A stretch of DNA of 64,000 bases from Glycine soja. Lineage: Eukaryota; Streptophyta; Magnoliopsida; Fabales; Fabaceae. Under the pieces are notes generated by a model. The model was not told the DNA's origin, did no database searches, and worked only from the letters and a program-made list of their open reading frames with translations. This document shows, piece after piece, positions 20,141 to 29,784 of the stretch (positions are counted from its first letter, which is position 1; each line of letters opens with the position of its first letter). The stretch is taken from positions 10,443,656 through 10,507,655 of the forward strand of contig NC_041011.1 in the NCBI RefSeq assembly GCF_004193775.1. The letters run 5' to 3'. The translations under genes and the position numbers were made by a program.

Positions 20141-21790
20141 TGTAGAAGCAAAGCTTCATGGTGAATCAAAGATGATTCAAAGGTGTTTTGATGATAACAA
20201 TGATGATAACAAAAGATGATGACAAAGGTGTCGACAAAAAGCTCAAAGATCAATCAAGAACAATTCAAGAGTTCAAGATAAGAATCAAGAAGAGTTCAAG
20301 ACTCAAGAAGAAAGTCTAGAGACAAGAATCAAGATTCTAGGTTCAAAAATCTCAAGAATCAAGATCAAGATTCAAGACTCAAGATTCAAGAATGAAGAGA
20401 AGACTCAATCAAGATAAGTATTAAAAAGTTTTTCAAAACTTTGAATAGCACATGATTTTTTGACAAAACCTTTTACCAAAGAGTTTTTACTCTCTGGTAA
20501 TCGATTACCAGATTGTTGTAATCGATTACCAGTAGCAAAAATTATTTTGGAAAAGTTTTCAAATTGAATTTACAACGTTCCAATTCTTTTCAAAAAGCTG
20601 TAATCGATTACAATGTTTTGGAAATCGATTATCAGTGCCTTTGAACGTTGAAATTCAAATTCAAATGTGAAGAGTCACATCCTTTCACACAAAAGCTTTG
20701 TGTAATCAATTACACTAATTTGGTAATCGATTACCAGTGTTTGTTTCTGAATAAATCAAAAGATGTAACTCTTCAAAAGGTTTTTGACTTTTTCAAATTG
20801 GTTTTAAGTTTTTCTAAAAGTTATAACTCTTCTTAATGGTCTTCTTGGCCAGACATGAAGAGTCTATAAAAGCAAGGCTTTGATTTTTTTTTTCAACATA
20901 CTTTACTTTTCCAATCAATCCTTTACAAGCCTTGAATCTCTTTGAACTTCTTCTTCTTCTTTGTACCAAAAGCTTTCCAAAGTTTTCTGGTTTTCTGAAC
21001 CTTGAAAACTTGTGCTATTCATCTTTTCATTCTCTTCTCCCTTTGCCAAAAAGAATTCGCCAAGGACTAACCGCCTGAATTCTTTTTGTGTCTCTTTTCT
21101 CCCTTTTCCAAAAAGAACAAAGGACTAACCGCCTGAATTCTTTTGTGTCTCCCTTCTCCCTTGTCAAAGAATTCAAAACGACACAGTCTGAGAATTATTT
21201 TGATTCTTCCCGTTCCCTTATACAAAAGTGTTCAAAGGACTAACCGTCTGAGAATTCTTTTGTATCCCCATTCACAAAGTATCAAAGGTTTAACAGTCTG
21301 AGATCTTTGTCTTAACACATTGGAGCGTACATCCTTTGTGGTATAAGTAGAGGGTACATCTACTTGGGTTTGACTGAGAACAAGAGAGGGTACATCTCTT
21401 GTGGATCAGTTCTAGTGGAGGGTACATCCACTAGGTTCAAAGAGAACAAGGGAGGGTACATCCCTTGTGGATCTTTGCTTGTAAAAGGATTTTTACAAGG
21501 TTGAAAGAAATCTCAAGGACCGCAGGTCGCTTGGGGACTGGATGTAGGCACGGGTTGTTGCCGAACCAGTATAAAAACTCTTGTGTGTTTGTTTCCTTCT
21601 TCCCTACTCTTTTACTTTTCGCTGTGCATTTAATTTCCGCTTTTACTTTCTGTTAAGTTTCTCTTTTACTCCTCATTCTCTGAACAATTTAGTAAAAGCC
21701 TTAGAAGAGTAATTTTTAATTAGTAAAGGTTTAGGAATAATTAATTCAACCCCCTCCTTCTTAATTATTCTGAGGCCACTCGATCCAACA
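20141..21790 (+). repeat. 3' LTR of the copia element
   Basis: 1650 bases, same layout as the 5' LTR. TATA box at 20865, hairpin array A at about 21046-21310 and array B at 21316-21468. Differences from the 5' LTR include a few within the TAATCGATTA motifs and the stems, and several of the stem changes keep or restore pairing. It ends CACTCGATCCAACA followed by the TSD TTTGT. Confidence 0.92.
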
Positions 21791-22675
21791 TTTGTCAGGG
21801 ACATGTCCTGAACTAATTATTTCATCATATATTTTGATAGCATCATCAACCTGCATTCCCTTCCTCCCACAAAAGGCAATTATCAAATACTTGTATGTAC
21901 TCCTACTTGGGCTATAACCATCAACTTTCATCTCTTTGAAACAATTCATGGCCATCTCAGTCAGACTTGTTCGGCCGTAAAGCATGATCATAATTGTCCA
22001 TGTTTCTGATGTTATTGAATAACTATTTCTTCTCATTTCAAAGAACAGGATGCGCACGTGCTTGAAATCTTTGTTGCACCTTGCAATTTTGATTGCCATG
22101 TTGTACGATTCTGCAGTGTGTTGATATCCAGTTTACTTTCCCACCCATGAAAAGAATTTTAGGACAGAGCTACCATGCATATTGCAACTTTGCAATATCC
22201 CTATAACAAGTTCTCGGGAGAACTGAATGGTGCTTTTCTCCAATTTTTCTTGGATTAAGGACCGATGTGTAGAGGAAGAAAGAATCCTACACATTTCGTT
22301 AACATCTTGGTTGTTGTAAGACTTAAGATTTGGGTGTATTGAGGAATAATCTATTTCTAACTTGGATTGGTCAAATTTAACACCCTCTTCCACCTCAATT
22401 CTAAATGATACTTCTTTGTCTGACTCCTTGAACTTTTCAAGATCAAGAGTAGATGCTTTATGCATCTACTTGATTTTCTCTATACAGTAAGCTCTCCCTT
22501 GTTTTCCATGTAAGTTATAACCAAACCAAACAGTTTGTCTTGAATTTTAATCTTGGAAGCCTGCATTTCTAGCAATACTTTGACATTGTCATCTGTCTAC
22601 GAAGCCTTGCAAAGCTCTTTAATGAATGTTGCATATGATTTCCAAGTGGGCTTGATGCCTTGGCACTCCATACTC
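21791..22675 (-). pseudogene. PPR gene, segment 2 (middle)
   Basis: Reading on the minus strand from the PIF border, SMECQGIKPTWKS and ATFIKELCKAS continue segment 1, followed after a stop by LLEMQASKIKIQDKL and MENKGELTV. A frameshift near 22460-22490 leads into KASTLDLEKFKESDKEVSFR, LSSSTHRSLIQEKLEKSTIQ and HGSSVLKFFSWVGK. A TAA (about 22130) is followed by TGYQHTAESYNMAIKIA, ITSETWTIMIMLYGRTSLTE, PSRSTYKYLIIAFCGRKG and IYDEIISSGHVPDK, where the copia element starts. The middle linker and following PPR units match what I recall of soybean proteins of the At5g06400 type (mitochondrial PPR), a recollection that needs a database check. Confidence 0.85.
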
Positions 22676-22678
22676 TTA

Positions 22679-23855
22679 CCCTGTGTTTGGATGGGGAAAT
22701 TTAACCAGGTAAAGTATTTCAACAGAGATATTAAATTGCCTTTCAATAATCTAATATGTTTGGATGGGGTATTTTAAAAGTAATTAAAATGCTGTCATTT
22801 TTACAAAGTATTTTAATATACTAATTTGAGAGAATTTGAAATTCTCATTAAAAAGCAAAGAAATTAAAATTCCTCCCCGTATCCCTCTCTCAGCACACCA
22901 CACGTTCTCTCTCTCTCATCGCACGCTGCACACCACGAGCTCTCTCTCCCTCTCAGCACACCATCACAAGCTCTCTCTCTCTTTCCCTCTCAGCAGCGTC
23001 ACGAGCTACCACTCCCTCTCCGTGGCTTTTCTTCCTCTCGCTGGTAAGTTCCTCTTTCCCTCGTCATCTCTGTTTTTTTTTTTCAACTTTATGTTTGTTT
23101 GATTTTGATTTCATTTTTGTAGTTATAAGGGTTGCTTATTTTTTTTATTTATGTTTCGTTTTCTATTTTATTTATTTCGTTTCCGTGATTTTGATATGTT
23201 GGTGGGTGTGAATTGAATGGATTTGGAGTTGAGATAGATTGTGAGCACCATATGTTTGTGAATATGCGTCAAAGAGAAATAGAGAAACAAATCTATTTAA
23301 ATTTCTTGAACTGTATGATTTTCTGGGGGTTCAAGGGAATTGGTTTATTTGGCATTTTGGTTATTTATTGATGGGGTTCAAGGGATTACATGCTTACAAG
23401 TATGTTCATAGGGAAAGTTTTGATTGACAGAGATTAATTTGTGTCCTAGAACTGGCTAAGGTCACGGAAGCAAGCAGGGCTTCATTAGTTTATCCTTTGT
23501 CAAGTTGGTATGCAAATCCGCTGGCTTGTTTAACTGTGTCTGCATAATAAGTTCATGAGCTTTTTCTGTTGAAGCAGTGTCTACATAATAGTATGATTGG
23601 TGTTGGTTGGGAGTTGATACATTTTAAGCATATAACATATATGAGGGGAAGATGATATAGAGGGATTTATCAGAGGTATGAGACAGTTTGTAAGCTGGTC
23701 ACACTTGGAACAATTGTTTAGCCTAATACACCAAATTGAACTAGTAGTGGATCTAGAACCTAGGTTAAGGAAACAATTTATTTAAAAAACTGTGGATTTT
23801 GCCAAAAAAAAACTATGGAATGATATTTATCTATTCTTTAGGCTTTTGTAAGGGA
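22679..23855. other. Left subterminal region of the PIF element
   Basis: GTTTGGATGGGG repeats near the end are followed by a CT-rich zone (22890-23010, several CTCTCTCTC and CACACCA strings), a possible leader or promoter. The rest to 23855 shows no ORF, RNA gene or recognised repeat. Confidence 0.4.
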
Positions 23856-24281
23856 TTATTTACCCTTAGAGACAGCTTCAGAACCTGTGGGGATGTGAGT
23901 TACCTTGAGTGGAGAGTGTTTCTTGCAGAATGACAAGAGCATCAAACCCAAGAACTCTAGAACTGAATCAGCAGGTTTGGAGCTTTCAAGCACCAAGATC
24001 CTCACTAAGATGTAGGTTGGAATTTGGTTCTCCACCATGATGATGTCCCTTATGATGACATCCTTGGTTAGCTTCACACCACTTAGCTGAACTTGGTCTT
24101 GTAATCTTGTCATGAAGGAACCAGACACTTCCTCATTGAGATAATTGTGGAAGAAATCCAATAAGAACAAACCGTCAATGGCTATGATGTATAATAAGGT
24201 ATCTTTCTTGAAGTCTAAGTATTTGTGGTAACTAGCACGGATGAAGACAAATCTTGTCCTTGATGTATAATAAATGCACAA
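23856..24281 (-). pseudogene. Captured fragment of a DUF247 (UPF0481-type) gene
   Basis: Minus-strand frame reads YHKYLDFKKDTLLYIIAIDG, LFLLDFFHNYL, VIIRDIIMVENQIPTYILVR, LESSKPADSVLEFLG and SFCKKHSPLKVTH. The motif of a leucine-rich 'IDG-FLLDF' followed by 'RDI-M-ENQIP' is characteristic of the plant DUF247 family, membrane-associated proteins of unknown biochemical function. Only a middle piece of about 140 residues is present, without start or C-terminal membrane helix. It lies inside the PIF element between its left end and its transposase, opposite in strand to the transposase, so it is transposon cargo and not a working gene. Confidence 0.8.
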
Positions 24282-24345
24282 GATTTCAAGTTTAGGTCTA
24301 TGTCGCTAGCTAATGTTTATAATGATTAAGACTTGTGATAACAGT

Positions 24346-24708
24346 TTATCGAAAGTGATGGAAGGTCACCTGAATTACCAACCATACTGAATAGGATAGA
24401 CAAGTGCCAAAAGCAAGAAAAGAACCAGAAATTTTAGTGGGAGACACATTGTGTGGCTTTATAATATTTGGCATCAGGTTGACATGCGTTGACCAGATGT
24501 GAATCTCAATGTTCTTATAGAAGGTGAGCATCATCGCTCCACCTATTCCCATTACAGTACCAACCACCTTGGCCTTTCCTGCTGATGTTCCCATGTTCAA
24601 CCTTTCCAATCTGAGAATATATAGCACAAGTTAAAATTAAAATATGACTAATGTCTTTTGTAGGAGTATCATTTGTTGTCGATTTTATTTTGGGGAATAT
24701 TTTTTAGA

Positions 24709-24758
<50 letters not shown>

Positions 24759-25025
24759 ATAAAAGTTGAGAGATGAAGATAAATGTATAAAATATCGAAT
24801 TGAGGGGGTTAAGAATTAGATATTTATACAATAGAATAGGGACTAGTTTAAGAGAAAGGGTGTATATGAAGTGAGAACAAGTAGCCTACCCAAAGCAGAG
24901 AGCTAAGATAAACCAGGAATGAGGTTGCATATTGTCGTAGCATATGTTGCACTTGCCAAAGAAATTGCTGCCACTAATAAATTTTGTTGTATGGATGCCC
25001 TGATGTTGCAACAAGTAATGCCAAA
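24346..25025 (-). pseudogene. Captured fragment of a WAT1-related (EamA/nodulin MtN21-type) transporter gene
   Basis: One exon (24362-24614 region) reads RLERLNMGTSAGKAKVVGTV, MGIGGAMMLTFYKNIEI, HVNLMPNI and SGSFLAFGTCLSYSVWLVIQ followed by a GTGACC donor. Upstream on the same strand (about 24898-25021) another exon-like piece reads QNLLVAAISLASATYATTIC and NLIPGLS. Both are typical of WAT1-like ten-helix transporters of the drug/metabolite superfamily, which move auxin or amino acids. An intron-like interval of about 280 bases with a TA microsatellite separates them, so genomic DNA, not a processed mRNA, was captured. A stop after NLIPGLS and the missing ends make it a pseudogene. Confidence 0.78.
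24709..24756. repeat. (TG)n/(TA)n microsatellite
   Basis: TGTGTGTA runs into about 20 TA units, located in the intron-like gap of the captured WAT1 fragment. Confidence 0.95.
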
Positions 25026-25029
25026 TTCA

Positions 25030-26145
25030 AATTTAGTGTATGCATCATGCATGTACTAAAAATTTCATTTAGTACTGTATTCATTTTCTCTGCCTTCCAA
25101 TTATATATTGTATTATATTTGACAGAGGAAGCATTTAAGTTGTTAATTGATTAATTAACCATACTCATAGGGTCTATGCATAAAGAAACACACTATCACG
25201 ATACAAAACTTAGATACAATTTTATAGATATTGTTTGTATTTTTCTCTAATTATAATTTGAGTTTTATTTCAATAATTTACGTGATAAAAAGTTTGCATG
25301 CATACCACTGAAATAAAACTCTAATTTTGATTAAAAAAACAAATAAATAACAGTTAAGAAACTGTATATAGATTTTGTCCTAATTTTGATTAAAATCGTA
25401 GTTTTTTTAATTATTTTTTGTGTTATTTTTTAATTGGAATTGAAATTTTCCTTTGATTGATTTATATTGACCTGTCATATAGACTTTTATTACTACGTCA
25501 ATCACTAAGATAAAACTCAATTTTAATTTTAATTCACAATACTTTTAAGTCTTTCACATTATGGTCATGTGCCCACAGTAAATGCAATTGCTGTCTTGAT
25601 TTGCCTCTCTAATCTTGTGCCGATAAACTAAGGAAGGTGACAGATTATCTCAGGCTCTTCAATTCCATCCTTCATTAATTACTAGTTTATAAAGGTGAAA
25701 TAAATTTCTATTACTATTTGTAAATACAATTTAATGTAAGCCTTCCAAAAAATAAAACAATTTAATGTAGTTTTAGTCTTTTTAAAATTGTTAATTTACC
25801 CATCAGAAATACCATGCATGAATTTCTAAAACACGTGATTCACACTACAGTTTCATTGTTACCCATGTTGTCATTGTTTTGTGATCAAGTTACACATTTG
25901 TATTTGTAGGCCCAAAATAGCTTTTGGTACAAGCGTTAACTTGGTCTAGTCTAATATCAATATATACACAGGGAGAGAAAAGAACAAGACATGATTTAAT
26001 AGTATCATTGTTTTTAGTTGATCATCTTTGTATTGCACTAGTATCATTGTTTTACATCTTTTACCTAGATATTTGTTTTAAATCTCCAAATAATATATGC
26101 ACATATTATCTTATATCATTATCATGCAGTTTGGATTGAGAAGAA
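25030..26145. other. AT-rich internal region of the PIF element, upstream of the transposase
   Basis: No ORF is supported. It presumably contains the transposase promoter; the stretch 25870-26140 has several TATA-like strings but no decisive signal. Two matching ACTCTAATTTTGATTAAAA/TAATTTTGATTAAAATCG strings (25310, 25383) are a short local duplication. Confidence 0.4.
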
Positions 26146-27547
26146 ATGGATCATAGCATAGTTAACACTGCAATGACTTCAAGAAAACGTAAAAGAGAAG
26201 AGTATAAGAAGATAATCTTATTAACTGCTGCTTGTGTTGTTCATATGGTCATTGGTGTAGTGACATGGTATCATAATAACTATTTTGTTAAGGAACCAAC
26301 CCGTAATTGGGAACTAGAACGTCACAACTTCCTTAATCGTCTTTATAGAGGAACAAATAAAGATTGCATTGAACAATTGAGGCTTAGTAAAAATGCATTT
26401 TTTAACCTTTGTAGAATTTTACAAGAAAAGGGTGGATTAGTAAGAACAAGAAATGTTCCAACAACTGAAGCAGTAGCAATGTTTTTACATATCCTTGCTC
26501 ACAACCTAAAATATAGGGTAGTGCAATTTAGTTATTGTAGATCTAAAGAAACCATAAGTAGGCAATTCAATGATGTCTTGAGAGCGGTAATGAAAGTGAG
26601 CAAAGACTATTTGAATTTTCAACCCTGTACTTTAGAAGGTGCGGAAGCAAACAAGTGGAGATGGTTTGAGGTAAGTTTATCAATTGTTAGGAGAAATTAG
26701 TTAATTATAAAATTTTCTTAGAATCTAAAAAAATTGTCTTGTTTGTAGAGATATATTGGAGCACTTGATGGGACACATATTCCAGTTACAGTTTCTCCTG
26801 ATGAGAGACCTAGATATCGTAATAGAAAGGGTGATGTCTCTACAAATGTGTTAGCTACTTGTGGTCCAGATTTAAGGTTTATTTATGTGTTACTTGGGTG
26901 GGAAGGGTCTGCAGGAGATTCTCGAGTATTACGAGATGCATTACGTCGTCAAAACAAACTTGAAATTCCAACTGGTAATATTTCTTAGAAATAATTTTTT
27001 TCTTTTTTTTGGTCCAGTTTAAGTCTATGTTTGTTATTTTAAACATTGTAGGTAAGTATTTTCTTGTGGATGCGGGATATACCAATGGTCCGGGATTTTT
27101 AGCACCATATCGAGGGACTAGATATCATCTCAATGAGTGGATTGGAAACACCCCTCAAAGTTACAAGGAGTTATTTAATCTTCGTCATGCAATTGCCCGA
27201 AATGCAATAGAAAGGTCATTTGGGATCTTGAAAAAAAGATGGAGTATATTAAGAACTCCTTCATTTTTTTTATATAAAGACACAAATAAGAATTATCAAT
27301 GCTTGTTTTGTGTTACACAATTTCATAAGAGACAAACAACAAACTGATTAACTTTTAGAAGTTCAAGACTTAAGAATTTTTATCTGTTGTTGATGAAGAG
27401 TTAGTCCATCAATCAAGGGAAGAAGTTCAAAATAATGTCATAGATGATATCACAACTATTCAAGCTACCGAGGAATGGACAGGATTTCGAGATACATTAG
27501 CTATGAATATGTTTGCTAACTATCAAGTTAGGAGAAACTTTGCTTAG
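26146..27547 (+). pseudogene. PIF/Harbinger DDE transposase (ALP1-like), one frameshift
   Basis: Exon 1 (26146-26670) starts MDHSIVNTAMTSRKRKREEY and contains a membrane-like stretch and the N-terminal helix region NRLYRGTNKDCIEQLRLSKN. Exon 2 (26749-26974) holds the first catalytic Asp in [10 protein letters not shown]. Exon 3 (27052-27547) holds the second Asp in VDAGYTNGPGF and the Glu in ARNAIERSFGILKKRW. Both introns have GT-AG ends and keep phase. In the T-run at about 27266-27275 a 1-base change shifts the frame; a later frame continues through EEWTGFRDTLAMNMF to TAG 27545-27547. Another defect follows FIRDKQQTD (about 27350). The catalytic core is otherwise complete, so inactivation looks recent. 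The partner SANT protein follows on the same strand. Confidence 0.85.
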
Positions 27548-27857
27548 GGATAGTTCTTTTTTAAATGTAATTTACTATTGCATAAAAACTTTGTGTGCTT
27601 TGTTACTATTGTACTTTTCTATTGAAGATAGACTTTTATGTACTTTGCTATTGCATAAAAACTTTGCTTGAAATATTTTCTATGATTGTGCAGTGGACTA
27701 GTCAAATGAATAAAGTAGGTCATATCTAATATTTGTTATGGGCAGGTTGAATAAGTGACATTAACTTCAATGGAGTCATCTAATGAAAAAATGACGGACA
27801 AAAGAAAAGTTTTAGGAAAAAAATAATAAGGAAACAAGAAGTTATTTCACATGGAAT

Positions 27858-28710
27858 TTGGAAATGGAACGTGTATTGGCTGATGTACTTAGAGATCAAA
27901 GAAATTTGGGCAACAAGGGTGACAGAGGTTGGAAAAGGTCAGCATTGAATGTTGCAGCCGCAGTGTTATCTACAAGCTTCGATGTTAATGTCACATTAGA
28001 TAATGTCAAAAACCATATCAAATTATGGAGATCGTGGTATGGTATTGTAAGTGACATCCTTGGCCAGAGTGGATTTGATTGGGATGGAACTAAGCACATG
28101 ATCACAGTTGAGAATGACAATGCTTGGAATAAATATTGCACTGTAATTATTCTTTAATATGTTGCTATTTGTTATTCAAAGTAGATTGGATTTGACTTTT
28201 TCTTTGTTTTCCAGTCGCATAAATCGGCTAAACCGTTTCGATTCAAGGTGCTTCAAACTTGGGATGATATAGTGGATTTGTGTGCTAAAGATAGAGTCAC
28301 CGGTCATGGAGATGCTATGGATGCTGATGAAGCGATGAGTAGAGAAACAAATGAAGTGGAATTCATGGGGTTAGGTGCTACTGCCATAGATTTAGAAGAA
28401 CCAAGCTCTAATACAAAAGGAAAAAGACAAGGTTCGACTTCTTCTGGGAGAAAAAGAAGGAATAGCAGCTTCTTTGGATAAAATGGCGAACTCTCTTAAC
28501 CGAATGGTGGAAAAAATGGATGGTAAAGTTGATGATGAAGATATTCAAGAAGTATTACGTGAGGCAGCTTTGATACCAGATCTTAATAGACAACAATGGG
28601 CTAAAGCTATTAAATGGTTAGCTGACGATACAAAGCAGCAGTTAGCTATTGTGAAAGCCCTTCCAATTCACCAAAAGACAGATTATGTTTTAACACATCT
28701 TGGAGGATGA
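27858..28710 (+). pseudogene. PIF/Harbinger second protein (SANT/Myb-like DNA-binding), one frameshift
   Basis: Exon 1 (27858-28142) reads MEMERVLADVLRDQRNLGNK, RGWKRSALNVAAAVL and VKNHIKLWRSWYGIVSDILG, with the spaced tryptophans of a Myb/SANT-like domain. A GT-AG intron (28143-28214) leads in phase to exon 2 with SHKSAKPFRFKVLQTWDDIV, GHGDAMDADEAM and a lysine/arginine-rich patch (KGKRQG, GRKRR). A 1-base change in the A-run near 28450-28456 shifts the frame; the other frame continues DKMANSLNRMVEKMDGKVDD and IPDLNRQQWAKAIKWL to TGA 28708-28710. In PIF/Harbinger systems this protein binds DNA and helps the transposase reach the nucleus. Confidence 0.82.
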
Positions 28711-29434
28711 AACTTGGTGAGTAACCTTTTGTCTACATTTTCAATTTCAATTTTCAAATTAGAAATTTGTGTCTTTTTTATGCCTAATCGAGCTCATATT
28801 TTCACTATAGTTATTTGTCTTTCCTCTTGTGACTTATATTATCTTGTTTCTTCTCCCCTAAATGGCAGCATTGGATGTTAATTATTCAGGTTCCTCGACC
28901 TTTTACACTTGATGATGAATGAAGATTATGGAATGAAGAACGTTGTTTTTTTTTTTAATTTGGACCTTGTAATTTTTGTTTAAGATCTTTGTTTGGAACT
29001 TGATTAATTAGGACCTTGTAATGCTTGTGTTGATTCGTGTTTATGCGTTGGTGCGTTATTAACAATTTGATGCGTTATTAACAATTTGAATTTTCTTCCC
29101 TTACGAACAATGAAATTAATATAATTTGAATTTTGTACGAGATAATTGTCCTTAAATTACATAATTATTTAATTTTAATATGTTTTTTAAAATTATTGCA
29201 AGACTAGGTAATTAATTTTTTAAACAAGAATAAAGAATTATATATCATTCATCTTTTAATGTTGCAGTATTGTTTAATCCAAGTTTTTTTGTGTTACTAC
29301 AAAAATGTTGTATAAAATTCAAAATTGTTTAGCATTAAAATTATTTTGATTATTTAATTATTAAATATTTAAAAATTTTATTATTATATATTTTATAACA
29401 TTAAATTTATTTTGAATATTTAACTATTTAAAAA
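28711..29434. other. AT-rich right part of the PIF element
   Basis: No ORF supported. Short direct repeats (TGCGTTATTAACAATTTGA at 29053 and 29071) and T/A-rich runs. It precedes the SINE fragment. Confidence 0.4.
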
Positions 29435-29518
29435 GAGGGCGAGCCCTGGTGCAGCGGTAAAGTTGTGCCTTGATGACTTGTTGATCATGGGTTCGAATCC
29501 GGAAACAACGAAGTTTTT
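29435..29518 (+). mobile_element. Short tRNA-derived SINE fragment (Au-like head) with 18-bp TSD
   Basis: The 84-base insert has a tRNA-type A box (TGGTGCAGCGG, 29447-29457) and B box (GGTTCGAATCC, 29490-29500), and ends in a T-run. It is flanked by perfect 18-base direct repeats TATTTAACTATTTAAAAA at 29417-29434 and 29519-29536, the mark of target-primed insertion. The head matches what I recall of Au-type SINEs in legumes. Only the tRNA-related part is present, so it is a 3'-deleted or very short copy. It lacks cloverleaf ends and is not a functional tRNA gene. Confidence 0.8.
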
Positions 29519-29784
29519 TATTTAACTATTTAAAAAATGACTCATGTTTATTTTCATTCAATATTGAAATTTTAATTTTTAAATAAATATTTAAAAATGA
29601 AAATTTGAATTTCATTGAAATTAAATTACTTTATCCAAACAAGGAAATTAAAATACAAGAAATTGAATTGCCTCATCCAAACAAAATATTTACAAAATGA
29701 AAAGAATTTAAATCAAGGCAATCAAAATGCTGTGAATTTGAATTTCCTAGAAATCTTTAAATTCCTCATCCAAACACATAGTTA

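Larger units (their letters stand above)
14842..21790 (+). mobile_element. Copia (SIRE-like) LTR retrotransposon inserted in the PPR gene, TSD TTTGT
   Basis: The 6949-base element has LTRs at 14842-16490 and 20141-21790, both starting TGTAGAAGCAAAGC and ending CACTCGATCCAACA. The direct repeat TTTGT flanks it at 14837-14841 and 21791-21795. A primer-binding site matching initiator tRNA-Met follows the 5' LTR, and a polypurine tract precedes the 3' LTR. The two LTRs differ at about 40 positions by my eye count (roughly 2.4 per cent), mostly transitions, which suggests an insertion on the order of one million years old at rates commonly used for legumes. Pol is in one frame with three stops, gag is absent and no env-like ORF is visible, so it is non-autonomous. 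Long LTRs, repeated polypurine tracts and the pol sequence fit the SIRE/Maximus lineage. Confidence 0.93.
22679..29781 (+). mobile_element. PIF/Harbinger transposon with captured gene fragments, TSD TTA
   Basis: The ends are CCCTGTGTTTGGATGGGG (22679) and, on the minus strand from 29781, CTATGTGTTTGGATGAGG, giving imperfect terminal inverted repeats with further GTTTGGATG copies just inside (about 22758, 29665). TTA is present on both sides (22676-22678 and 29782-29784), the TSD known for PIF/Harbinger. Removing the element and one TTA joins the flanking PPR codons in frame (KMFKSME). It encodes both expected proteins, a DDE transposase and a SANT/Myb-like protein, each with one small frameshift. 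It also carries minus-strand fragments of WAT1-like and DUF247 genes and a SINE fragment. Confidence 0.9.

Noticed and set aside
29435..29518. Functional tRNA gene
   Set aside because: A and B boxes are present but the cloverleaf cannot be closed, and an 18-base TSD shows a retroposed fragment.
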